A stretch of 64,000 bases of DNA from Marsupella aquatica (Eukaryota > Marchantiophyta). The notes below the pieces were generated by a model. It made no database searches, had not been told where the DNA came from, and worked only from the letters and a program-made list of their open reading frames with translations. Below, piece after piece: positions 1-10,245 of this stretch. Every line of letters begins with the position of its first letter. Positions within the stretch are counted from its first letter, which is position 1. The stretch spans positions 11,036,001-11,100,000 of the forward strand of contig OZ316892.1 in assembly GCA_973895155.1 (NCBI GenBank), written 5' to 3'. The position numbers and the translations under genes are program-made.

Positions 1-540
1 TAACCAAAACATTGAAAACAAACTCTGTTTCTTCAACATCGGTAGCTAGTGGTCACGACAATGTGGACAGTGCCGAAAGCTCCATCATTACCCAAAGCAC
101 AAGCGGGAACACAAGTGATCGATCATCAGGAATACCTCTTTAGCTGCCGTATCCAATGCTGGCAATGAAGGGACGACTTCAACGGGGGTCAGGTTGTCTA
201 TGCTAGCTGCCGCTGAAGATGCGACTTCAGCTCCTGCACCCACTTCGATGCTCACGCATCCACTTTGACCTTGGACATACACTTTGGGCTCCGACTTCCA
301 CTCGCCAAACGCCACTCAACCACGAAGTCCCCCCAACACTGTTTTCAGAATGGAGACTTTTGTCGACAGCCGACTCGGAGAACTTGAGCGCATGGGTTAG
401 GGTGTGTAGACACTTCCAAGTGATGGATAGCGAGAGGGACAGAGTCGACGGAATGTCCCATACTGGACAGAACCTAACCCATGGTTAAGCTTGTCTGTTG
501 TACTGTATGTGCACAGTGAAACCATGGCAGTTTTACAAAT
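1..540. other. No gene recognised
   Basis: Short open frames occur on both strands but match no family I know and show no splice-compatible continuation. The sequence could be the tail of a feature lying to the left of the window. Confidence 0.4.
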
Positions 541-639
541 ACGAAAAAAAGTGTGGCAGTATTGCAATTTTGGACAACTTTAGTGGCATTGTAGTTAAAA
601 GCTGTTTGTAAAAATGACAATACTTTTGGGGGATAGTAG

Positions 640-1110
640 TGTATCATAGTGTTTGATGAGGAGTTGATGTAAAATGGATGTGGAGACATGGAATGAGGGG
701 TAAGTTAATTGGACATGTACACCCATTCATTATGACATGGTTAAGAAAAATGACGAACATGCATCTATTTTGGTGTGACATATTGCATGGACATTATCTA
801 ATATTCTAATGCAATCGGACAGAGGTTCTCATTTTTGTCCCACATGATTCTGCACACAAGTGTCCCCACATCCAAGGAATATACAAGTATTCCCACATGC
901 AAAAAATCTAGATGCTCCAATTAGAAACATCCAATGGCTGAGAATCAAGTTTTCACTTTTGTCCCACATGAGCGTTCACACAAGTGCTCACACATGAAAG
1001 GAATCTAGATGGTCCAATTACACAGATCCAATAGTTTAGAATTTATGGGATGATGTGGATTTTTCACAGAATTTTTACAATTACAAGAGTCTCTAACTAG
1101 ACCCGTAACC
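640..1110. repeat. Dispersed repeat, copy 1
   Basis: This roughly 470-bp stretch is repeated in the same orientation at 7,700-8,120. Shared blocks include the 'catgcatctattt', 'gcatggacattatctaat', 'tttttgtcccacatg' and 'tctctaactagacccgtaa' segments, in the same order with small indels. No coding potential is visible. At its right end CTAACTAGACCC (about 1,092-1,103) faces GGGTCTAGTTGG (about 1,117-1,128), a short near-perfect inverted repeat that may mark the element's terminus. It is probably a non-autonomous transposon or a fragment of a larger repeat. Confidence 0.7.
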
Positions 1111-1160
1111 AGTATGTGGGTCTAGTTGGGATGTGTTAGTAACATTGAGCTTTAATTTCC

Positions 1161-1274
1161 AACCATTTTTCTATCAATTGGACTCTACCAAAAGGCAAAA
1201 TTTGTTTGTTCCCAAACAACCATTTTCCTATCAATTGGACTCTACAGAAAGGCAAAATTTGTTTGGTGCCAAAA
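1161..1274. repeat. 57-bp tandem duplication
   Basis: Two head-to-tail copies with a 57-bp period, each containing 'ctatcaattggactctac' and 'aggcaaaatttgttt', differ at a few positions. The AT-rich sequence has no recognisable coding function. Confidence 0.75.
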
Positions 1275-2619
1275 AAATCAGGAGATTTGTTCCTTTTTTA
1301 TTAATAGAAATGAAATTAAAATTGGGCAAAGTTGTTTTAAATTTTGAGGTCAGCTTGGATCTGTTAGGGTACTAAGATTTTAACAAAGTATGTCAGTATT
1401 GATTGTAAATTTAAAAAGCACAAAACATGATCTCAATGATGAAGTTGGCTTAGTCATCTTTGGTGCACAAGCAAGTTTTGCTTGATTGGTGGGGAATCAC
1501 ACTCCTACAATCCGCTTAGAGTTCTCACACGAAAGTTCAGAAGAATTGCACACAAGGAAGTTCAACAAGGTTGTCACTTCAAGCCAGCTAACACATATTA
1601 ATTGTAATTTTTTCATACACACATGCCTCAAGAAGCCCGAGAGGAAGCTTTGTTTGTATTCACTTCAATGCTGGTATACTTTGTTAAAATCTTAGTATCA
1701 ATGAAGGTCAAAGTCAGGAATAAAACAATGCAAAGCTAACCATTGATTAGTTTTCCAGAGATAGTCACAAATTGGGACACAACTGCCTTCTAAGCGGAAG
1801 AAGCTTTATTTGTGTCTTTGTGAAAGAATTTGTATTTATATTTGGACTTATCTAGTCAATGCATGGATTGCACTACTACAAATACTCTGAATAAGTCCAA
1901 CTTGATTTGAAGGTTCTTGTATGCTCTTGTTGCGTACTACAGCCTTAGGTCAAATGCAAGCTTGAGGGACACCAAAAGGATAGAATTGGATACTTTGTCG
2001 ATCACTATTTTGTGTTAAATTATGACATTCCAACCCATTTTCCACCGTTGATTAAGCAAAGGAACTCTGGCTAGGTTGGAATCATCCAATGGTGAACATT
2101 TTGTGAGTTTCTTATAATGGGATGTTTGTCACCATCCTCAAGTTAGCCGATACGCTCTCCCTCCCTTGAACAGCGAAAGGGGAGTCGGGAGGGGAGTGGG
2201 CCAGCCAACCAGGATTCAAATCAGGAGGGGTGGAGTGGGAGCAAAGTAAGAGACCCAATCCACTATCAAGGGTTGGAAAGGGTGTTGCACTTACAGTAGA
2301 GGACATGCACGACAATCCAATGGAAAAACCAGGTTAGATGTTCAAGATATTCAAAATATTTCAAGCTAACTATAGCTAGTTTCCTTAATCAACAATGGAA
2401 GAAGATGACAAGAAAACTGGCAAAGTATATATTTAGATTATGCAATTTTCAATAGTTCAAGTTGAGATGAAATTCTCAAATCAATAATAGTAGTTTTTCT
2501 TTTTTTTATTTCCCTTTTTTCTCTCACTCATCTTGGAATTTTTGAGCTTGCCATCAAGTTCAACACTATTTTCTTCATTCCCCATTTTTATTAAGAAATG
2601 GGAACAATTAAGTGTTGCA
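1275..2619. other. Intergenic, no gene recognised
   Basis: AT-rich sequence with no credible exon or RNA gene. It ends at the TTGCA target site used by the Copia element that begins at 2,620. Confidence 0.5.
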
Positions 2620-2986
2620 TGTTGAGCATAGACGACGATCGCAACGGCAAGCCCATGAACCATCCAACGCACAATAGTCGACACAAGAGATACGTGGTTC
2701 ACCTCCTTGAGGCTACGTCCACGGGAACACACAAGAGAACTTTACTGAACTCTAAGCCCGTCGGCTATACCGAGTCTCCACAGTGTAAGCTCTCCCTATC
2801 TCTCAAGTGGCTCCATAACAATGAGCCTTGGTTCTACCTCTCCAAACACACATGCCTCTTATGATATAGTGTGCAACTTAGTTGTACCTAACCACATAGT
2901 TGTACCTAACCACATAGTTGTACCTAATCACGTTGTTGTACCAACCACGTCATACCTAACCTAGACGTAAGAGTAAATACCCAACA
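2620..2986 (-). repeat. 3' LTR of Copia element 1
   Basis: 367 bp running from TGTTGAGCAT to ACCCAACA on the plus strand, with TG...CA ends on either strand. Near its right side are about three copies of an 18-bp unit, AGTTGTACCTAACCACAT and variants. Confidence 0.95.
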
Positions 2987-2997
2987 ATCTTCCCCTT
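2987..2997 (-). other. Polypurine tract of Copia element 1
   Basis: On the minus strand AAGGGGAAGAT abuts the 3' LTR, as expected for the plus-strand primer in reverse transcription. Confidence 0.8.
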
Positions 2998-3177
2998 GAC
3001 TCTGGTCTAGGGGAGAGTAATACTGCCAATGTATATGATCCCTCAGCGGGAAGTTCTGGACAGAAACCAAACCGGTTTCCCTCTCTAACTAGAGCAAACC
3101 AGAACTAAGCCGTAGCCTAATACATAGGAATGAGGAAGAGCATATATCAGTAATTACAATGAATGTTTAAGAAAACT

Positions 3178-5416
3178 CTACTTGTGATGCAATTGCAAAA
3201 CCTGCAATACGTCACGGTGTCTAGAGAAACTCTCCAAAGGAATCACTTTGGTAAATGCGTCAGCCGGGTTGAGTTTACCATCAATCTTGACTAGCTCAAA
3301 CAAATTATCAGACACAGCCTGCCTGATAAAATGGTACCTGACGTCAATGTGCTTCACTCTGCTGTCCATCACCTGGTTCACAGCAAGGTGGAGCGCACTT
3401 TGACTATCACAATGGAGCTTCACATTCCCCTGTGGCAATCCCATTTCAGTGATAAGTCTATCCAACCAAATCGCTTCCTTTGCTGCTTCCGCAGCTGCAA
3501 CATACTCCGCTTCTGTAGTAGACTGAGCAATACACTTCTGCAAAATAGACCTCCAACTTATGCATCCACCGCCAAGTGTGAACACGTATCCTGTTGTTGA
3601 TCTCCTTCGGTCCAATCTTGTCCATAGTCAGAATCTACATAGCCAATCAATGATCTAGCATTCTTTGCATTCGCATCAAATAAAAGACCATCATCCACGG
3701 TACCCTTCAAGTACCTGATAATCCACTTCACTGCTTCTCCTTTGAAGCACTTGCCTCATGAAATGAAGAAGGTTCTCCTTCTTCCAAAATTAACGCATCA
3801 CCCTCATCATCAGCTGTAAAATCATCCTCTTGCAGTTGAGATGAATCAACCCACTGTCCATACCTTGGTGGAGCGCGTACAGTGCGACCAGATGTTCTTC
3901 TAGCCGATGACTCCGGTTGATCTGCGTGTGCTGGTACAATTTGAAGCTCAACAGCATCCACTTGCTGTTCACCAGCATCAACAAACTCCTCTGGTTCCTT
4001 TGGCACAGGAACCAGCTCCATAATTGGAGCAACTCCTTCTCTCCGGTCATGCACCTCATAACCAATCTCCCCCTCAACGAGATCCGGGATAGGAGATTTT
4101 CCTTTGTCAGTACGGGAGACCTGAGTATTCTCCCCCTCCTTCAATAATCTGGATTCATTGAAGGAAACATCCCTACTGACAACGAGCTTACAGGCAATAG
4201 GATCCCATAGCCTATAGGCTTTCACACCACTCTGGTACCCAAGAAAAACACATTTCCTGGAGGTAGGATCCAACTTGGTCCTATTCTGCTTTGGTGTGAG
4301 AGCATATGCATCACTTCCAAAAATTACCAAGCCATGATAGTCTGCTTGCCGCTTATAGCGCATCTCAAACGGCGTTTTGAAATTGATAGCACTAGAAGGA
4401 GAAAGATTTACCAAATAAGCTGCGGTATTGACAGCTTCTGCCCAAAATTCTTGTGGTAAACCTGATTGGCTCAACATACTCCGTGACCGCTCCAACAGTG
4501 TCCGATTGAGCCTCTCAGCGACACCATTCTGCTGCGGAGTATAAACTGTGGTGAGATGGCGAGTTATCCCCTGTTCTGAACAGTACTCTTCAAATTCCAT
4601 TGAAGTGTACTCCCCGCCATTGTCTGACCTCAGACTCTTCACCCTTGTATCCAAACACTTGATCGTGTTTCCAGTCTGATTCTCCACCTGGGCCTTCCAC
4701 TTCTTAAAAATGGACAAGACATCAGACTTATGCGTCATGAAATAAATCCACACAAATCTTGAGTAATCATCAATAAATGATACATAGTACAACTTTCCAG
4801 AGTGTGAGGGAGTCGGGGATGGACCCCACACGTCACTATGTATGTACTCAAGAACCGCTTTGGAACGATGAGTTCCAATACCAAAAGCACGATGATGCTG
4901 CTTTCCAAGAATGCAATGCTCACAAAACTCTAATTTACAAGATTGCAAATCAGAAATGAGTCCATTCTTCCGTAAGATAGCCAAACCCTTCTCACTCATG
5001 TGGCCTAGCCGTGAATGCCACAGTTGAGTCATCTCCTCGTGAGACTTGGTTACATTGGCCTCTCCACATACAGTATTGCCCTGTAACACATACAAATTCT
5101 TTTGTCTACTCCCCTTCAAAATATCTGTCTCTCCCGACCTGACTTGAAGTTCACCATCAATAACGCTCCATTGATGACCATTTGAATCCAACACACCGAG
5201 TGAAATCAGATTCTTACGCATGCCAGGTACATACCTGACTCCGGACACTGTGCGCACAGCGCCATCAAACATTTGAATCTTCACAGACCCAATTCCCTCA
5301 ATTTGACAGGAGTGATCATTTCCCATCAGAACTGAACCGTTTGAAACAGAGTAAGAACTGAAAAACTCACGAATGTAACAAATATGAAAAGAGCAAGCAC
5401 AATCAAGAATCCACAC
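3178..5416 (-). pseudogene. Copia pol (integrase and RNase H; RT deleted), element 1
   Basis: On the minus strand, 5,416-3,728 holds the protease-to-integrase part. WILDCACSFHIC begins it, followed by the zinc-binding region (H..H..C..C around LWHSRLGHMSEKGL and CEHCILGKQH) and the integrase core with [20 protein letters not shown] and the [15 protein letters not shown] block. A KAYRLWDP stretch and a variable acidic linker follow. The frame then runs into the 988-bp deletion, which is not a multiple of three. Downstream, 3,615-3,178 encodes only the C-terminal RNase H (GGGCISW, STTEAEYVAAAEAAKEAIW, HIDVRYHFIR). The YVDDM catalytic motif seen in the other two copies is absent. The copy cannot reverse-transcribe itself. 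Confidence 0.92.
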
Positions 5417-5461
5417 ATCATCTGCTCTCCTAGATGACGTGCACAGGGCATACCCCCGGCT

Positions 5462-6466
5462 TCATAAAACATACTCATCATTGAGTAAATCAGCTTCTCC
5501 ATCAGTCCTAGCCACATTTGCCGATGAAGTTTCCGCTACCTTTCCCTTACAGTCTCGCTTGAAGTGTCCAACTTGGTTGCACTTCCAACATGTCACCTGC
5601 CTCCTCTGAGGGGATTTACCCTTGGACTTAGATCTGGATTTAGATCTAAACTGGGTTCTACGGTCCCCAGTTGGTCGCTGCATACTCCTCCCACGGTTAA
5701 CATTGAGGGCAGCACCAAATGATGAAGGCTGTGACGTGATGTGCATCTTCTGCTGAAGATCATCACTAAGCAGAGAACTTACCACGTCATTGTATGAAAT
5801 GTTATCCCTATCACGATGCAACAACACTCGTGATAGGGACTAGTAAGATGGAGGCAATGAACTAAGAAGCTGCAGAGCCTTCGTCTCATCATTCAAAGTC
5901 TCCCCAAGGTTTTCCAAGTCAACGACCATGTCGTTGAAAGCATCCACATGGTCTTGCAACTTCGTACCAGATTCCTTCATCCTGAAACTCATCAGTTTGT
6001 AGGAAGTGTAGAGCCGGTTTGACAACTCCTTGCGGTGATACTTGCTCTGCAATTCCGCAAACAAGGACATGCAATCCTTATGTGCACCTAACTGCTTGAT
6101 GATGGGAGGCATGAGATAGAGTGTAACACACCACACTCCCTGCTCCTGCATGCGGTCCCATTGTTTCTCATCAACATCGTCTTCACGAGGGCTCAGCAGT
6201 TGGCCCATCCCTGACGCATAAAGCACTCCCTTCACTTGCTTCTCCCATAGCAAGTAGTCAGAGCGCCCATCATACTTTGTCACTTCATACTTGGGTCCCC
6301 CAAGCTTGAAAGTCCCCATCTTCTTCTTTACCGTGAGCTCCGGTAGTAGTACTGCTTCCTCCACCACACGCCGCACCGGTGATGGTATCGGTGTCACGTG
6401 CTCTTCCTCCTGCTCCTCTCTCTGCCCCTGAAACCTCCGCGGTGATCCTCGTGCTTCAAGTTCCAC
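5462..6466 (-). pseudogene. Copia gag, element 1 (nonsense-interrupted)
   Basis: Nucleocapsid-capsid precursor of the Copia type. The N-terminal part contains YLLWEKQVKGVL and the capsid-like helices ending LLSSLPPSY. A zinc knuckle follows, CWKCNQVGHFKRDC (CX2CX4HX4C), after an Arg/Ser/Lys-rich stretch. A TAG at 5,840-5,842 stands where the third element has CAG (Gln), cutting the protein in two. The last codon before pol is followed by TGA at 5,462-5,464, in frame with integrase. The open frame's first codon is GTG; the first ATG in frame lies at the KKKMGTFKLGG segment, so the true start is uncertain. Confidence 0.9.
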
Positions 6467-6876
6467 GTCTTGTCAACAACGAATGTTGATCAATTGCACT
6501 TGGTGCCGTCACCAAGTCCAACAAGGTAATTGATTTTGCTTAGCCTTCCTCTTTGCATCAAAGAGCCAATCCCGGACTCAAAAACAATCGTCTTGCCTCA
6601 ATCTCTCCGTTGAGTCAAAACACTTGACGCTTCTCCCTCCGAGTCGATTGCCAACTTTCTTCACAAAATCCAGAACGACGAAAACTTAGATCTCTCTGCA
6701 CCACGAGCTCCGTTCAACGATTTCTTCACACCGTTAGAAAGCTCTTGCCCTGATCTATCCGTTGAGCCCATAAACTCCAAGTTCCATGCGATGGAACTCT
6801 GGAAAATCCACCAACACTCAACGCTGGAAAAACCGTCATGAAATCCCGTCACGAACACACGTCACCTCCCAAGCAT

Positions 6877-6888
6877 GCTCTGATACCA
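6877..6888 (-). other. Primer binding site, Copia element 1
   Basis: The minus strand reads TGGTATCAGAGC, complementary to the 3' end of plant initiator tRNA-Met, two bases inside the 5' LTR. Confidence 0.9.
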
Positions 6889-6890
6889 AT

Positions 6891-7257
6891 TGTTGAGCAT
6901 AGACGACGATCGCAACGGCAAGCCCATGAACCATCCAACGCACAATAGTCGACACAAGAGATACGTGGTTCACCTCCTTGAGGCTACGTCCACGGGAACA
7001 CACAAGAGAACTTTACTGAACTCTAAGCCCGTCGGCTATACCGAGTCTCCACAGTGTAAGCTCTCCCTATCTCTCAAGTGGCTCCATAACAATGAGCCTT
7101 GGTTCTACCTCTCCAAACACACATGCCTCTTATGATATAGTGTGCAACTTAGTTGTACCTAACCACATAGTTGTACCTAACCACATAGTTGTACCTAATC
7201 ACGTTGTTGTACCAACCACGTCATACCTAACCTAGACGTAAGAGTAAATACCCAACA
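6891..7257 (-). repeat. 5' LTR of Copia element 1
   Basis: 367 bp that read as identical to the LTR at 2,620-2,986. This indicates little time since insertion. Confidence 0.95.
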
Positions 7258-7299
7258 TTGCAAGGACTTGGGGGGAAATCTTAGTTGAGTTTTTTTTAC

Positions 7300-7536
7300 A
7301 ATGTTATATAATCCCTATAAGTAACCAGCAAGGGCTCTACAAAAATATTTGAAGTTTGGGTGGATATTATGCAAAACTAGATCAATACCAATCAACCAAA
7401 ACTTCCCAAATATTGTCAAATAATCCAATCATCCAAAACTTCATATAGTTTTGTAGAGCCCTTTAATGGTTGATTATAGGGATTATATAACATTATAAAT
7501 GGGTGATTGATATTGAGGTAGTTGTGCATAATATCC
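7300..7536. repeat. Interlaced inverted-repeat element (MITE-like)
   Basis: Segment A (from about 7,304: AATGTTATATAATCCCTATA, then AAGGGCTCTACAAAA) is repeated inverted as A' ending at about 7,497. Segment B (from about 7,361: GGATATTATGCAAAACTA) is repeated inverted as B' ending at about 7,536. The order is A-B-A'-B', not the nested A-B-B'-A' of an ordinary hairpin. It has no coding capacity and may be a rearranged MITE or two overlapping insertions. Confidence 0.7.
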
Positions 7537-7699
7537 AATCATCATGTAGTGGGAGGAGTGTCTAGGTGGATCTGATGGCACCAAAAAAGTTTATTTTTTG
7601 ATGAAGTGCTACGATTTACTCACACTCTTTCCTCATTTTATAAAGGAGAAAAGTTAAAGAAAAAGGGGGATTTAGGGGGGGGGGGGGAACTTGTACTGT

Positions 7700-8120
7700 A
7701 GTGTTTGATGATGATGATTTGGTGGAGAATAGATGTGGAGGCGTGGAATGGGGGGAAAGTTAATTGTACACTCATTCACTTTGGCATGGTATGGTGAAGA
7801 AAAATTGGAGAGAAATATACATGCATCTATTTGGCATGACATGAATGCATGGACATTATCTAATGCAATCTCACATTAGTTCTGATTTTTGTCCCACATG
7901 TGTTCCCACATGCAAAGCATCTAGATGCTCCAATCATAAACATCCAATGGCTGAGAATTGAAGTGACACTTTTGTCTCACCTAACTGTTCACACAAGTGC
8001 TCACACATGATAAGAATCTAGATGGTCCACTTACATAGATCCGATGGTTAAGAATTTATGAGATGAAGTGGATTTTTCCCTGAATTTTCAGAATTACAAG
8101 AGTCTCTAACTAGACCCGTA
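7700..8120. repeat. Dispersed repeat, copy 2
   Basis: Direct counterpart of 640-1,110, ending with the same 'ttacaagagtctctaactagacccgtaa' boundary segment. It has shorter spacing in two places. It lies on the other side of Copia element 1, so the element sits between two copies of the same repeat. Confidence 0.7.
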
Positions 8121-8198
8121 ATTAGAATAGCTTGATGTTCATAAATTTCAAATAATATAATTAGAATAGCTTGATGTTCATAAATTTCAAATAATTTT
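8120..8198. repeat. 40-bp tandem duplication
   Basis: Two adjacent copies of a unit containing 'attagaatagcttgatgttc' and 'ataaatttcaaataat', starting exactly where dispersed repeat copy 2 ends. Confidence 0.8.
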
Positions 8199-8199
8199 T

Positions 8200-9425
8200 A
8201 GTGTTGAGTTTACTAGTCCCTACTATCCTTTCTTTGAATATGTGAGTAGAGGAGATGACAAGAAAATGTAACAAACATGTTCTTTATTCCCATTCTTTAA
8301 ATATTAATGAAATGATTAAAAAAAACCAATCATTCATGTCATGAACAAAATATCATTATGTCTATGCACATCTTCTTTGGTGGGGCCCTTGTGTCACGGT
8401 CAAGAGTCTTCACCCTAAACCCCAAACCTTGATTCAAACTTCCCTTTTGCACTTTCCAAGTAAGATGCTAGTAGAGTAGGTACACTTCCATCAAAGTGAC
8501 ACTGAATTTATGGCCATTTTGGTTGAATTATTCATCATGGAATGGAGGGGTAAACTCTACTAGATTAAATTTCATTGTGTTGATATGAAATATTAGAGAT
8601 TGTGTAGTTGTATGTCTCTTCCTTGTCTTGTTGCCTTGCAGGTGAAAAACTAAGAATTATTTTACGACTCAGAATCATCAAATTATAAGCCCAAAATTCC
8701 CATGGACCACCAAAATGACGTCCCTGTGACCAACATGGAGGTTCATCAGGCTTCACAAGAGAAGATGCTACAAACATCCATTATTTATGTTTTGTAAATT
8801 ATTTCCTGACCATTAGATCTCCCTAGACTCAACTGTAGCTGTTGGATCAATGGCTATGTTTTCTTGACCTTTAAATCATCCAAAATCCACCGCCCTCATC
8901 ATTTTCAGCCTCACCTACCTTACTGCCTGGCAGCCCACGCCTTGCTCGCCCACCTTGCCTCCTCCCAACTGCCTTGATTGCCTGTGCTTTTGCCCGACTG
9001 TTTGTTTTCTTCTTCTTCTTTCCTGGCACCTTCTTCTAGTTCTTTTAGAGGAACCGCACATGGCCAAACTCCCCACCCCACCGCACCCCCACCCCACAAC
9101 AAAGGGTAACCCATATTTTCCCTTTTTTAGAGAGAGGAAGGGGGGTGGGAGGGGGTTGTTTTCTTGGAGGGGTTTAGTTCAATTGATTGTAATGGCCTTC
9201 AATTGTTTCCATACTAAAAATATAGGGTGGTAGGATTGATTATTGTCTATTCACCTTGGCCCTTCCCACCTTGCATTTATTTGGAGAATTACGTCCTTGA
9301 AACACCACTTTTCCTCTCTAGGTTAGTTGTTTAATGATGCTGTTCAAGCAACTATTAATCTTCCTGTAACCACAACGCATCCTCTCAGTTGGCAGCCCTT
9401 CCACTTTGAAAACATTTTCACTTGA
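8200..9425. other. Intergenic, no gene recognised
   Basis: Open frames at 8.9-9.2 kb are Cys- and Pro-rich products of a CT-rich stretch. They show no conserved motif and no splice-compatible extension. Confidence 0.5.
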
Positions 9426-9563
9426 CAACACTTCCTCTAAACAAGCCAAGGCGGAGGGCACAACAATTACATGGGCACCATGACATTTGGGCAACAACAC
9501 TTTCTCTAAACAAGCCAGGGCAGAGGGCACAATGATCACATGGGCACAATGACATTTGGGCAA
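9426..9563. repeat. 69-bp tandem duplication
   Basis: Two copies with a 69-bp period, each with 'ctctaaacaagcca', 'gagggcacaa' and 'tgacatttgggcaa'. The open frame across them only reflects the period being a multiple of three. Confidence 0.8.
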
Positions 9564-9700
9564 CACACTTAGGGTGACCTACATCTATCTTTGTAGTCCC
9601 CTTGTGCATAATGAATGCTTTCCATCCTGTGGACATTGACAAAATGTCCTCATGTCTTTTTTATAGCATCACTAGCTCAATACTCGTGCGTTGCACAAAA

Positions 9701-10245
9701 GTTGTCGTGTCGGCCAAGATGTCGTTGAGAAAAAAGATGTCATGTTGGCCAAGATGTCGTTGAGAAAAAAGATGATGTGTCGGCCAAGAAGTCATTGAGA
9801 ATAAAGATGTTGTGTCGACCAAGAAGTCATTGTGACAAAGGATGTTGAGTTGGCCAAGAAGTTGGTGAGAAAAATGATGTCGTCTCGCCCAAGATGTTGT
9901 GTCACCCAAGATGTCATAGGGAAAAAGATGTCATGTCGCCTAAGATGTTGTGTTAAGAGAAAAGAAGTCGTGCTGCCTAAGATGTCATTAATAAAAAAGA
10001 TGTTGTGGTGCCCAAGATGTCATTAAGAGAAAAGACATTGCATCGCCCAAGATGTCATAGAGAAAAAGATGTAGTGTCACCTAAGATGTTGTGTTAAGAG
10101 AAAAGAAGTTGTGTCGCCCAAGATGTCGTTAATAAAAAAGATATTATGGCGCCCAAGATGTCATAGAGATAAAAGATGTCATGGCGCCCAAGATCTCATT
10201 AAGGTAAAAGATGTTGTGTTGCCCAAGATGTAGTTACGTGAAATA
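9701..10245. repeat. Diverged minisatellite, ~33-36 bp unit
   Basis: At least 13 imperfect units of the form (T/C)CG(G/C)CCAAGATGTC plus AT(T/A)GAGAAAAAAGATGT. Later units have 'gcccaagatgtcat' and 'aagagaaaaga' variants. The conserved word is CCAAGATGT. Drift increases to the right. No gene is seen. Confidence 0.8.

Larger units (their letters stand above)
2620..7257 (-). mobile_element. Ty1/Copia LTR retrotransposon 1, RT-deleted
   Basis: This is a complete insertion on the minus strand. Two 367-bp LTRs (2,620-2,986 and 6,891-7,257) read as identical. A perfect 5-bp target duplication TTGCA flanks it (2,615-2,619 and 7,258-7,262). The primer site at 6,877-6,888 is the initiator tRNA-Met type. 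Gag, integrase and RNase H regions are present in Copia order, but the reverse transcriptase core is missing. Compared with the third element (59,622 onward), 988 bp are deleted at 3,731-3,737, where CTGCTTC lies at both ends of the missing segment. Identical LTRs mean a recent insertion, so the copy was probably mobilised by enzymes supplied from elsewhere. Confidence 0.95.

Noticed and set aside
88-488. Overlapping open frames on both strands (about 75-89 codons)
   Set aside because: No family resemblance, no splice-compatible neighbours, and the window edge prevents checking a larger gene.
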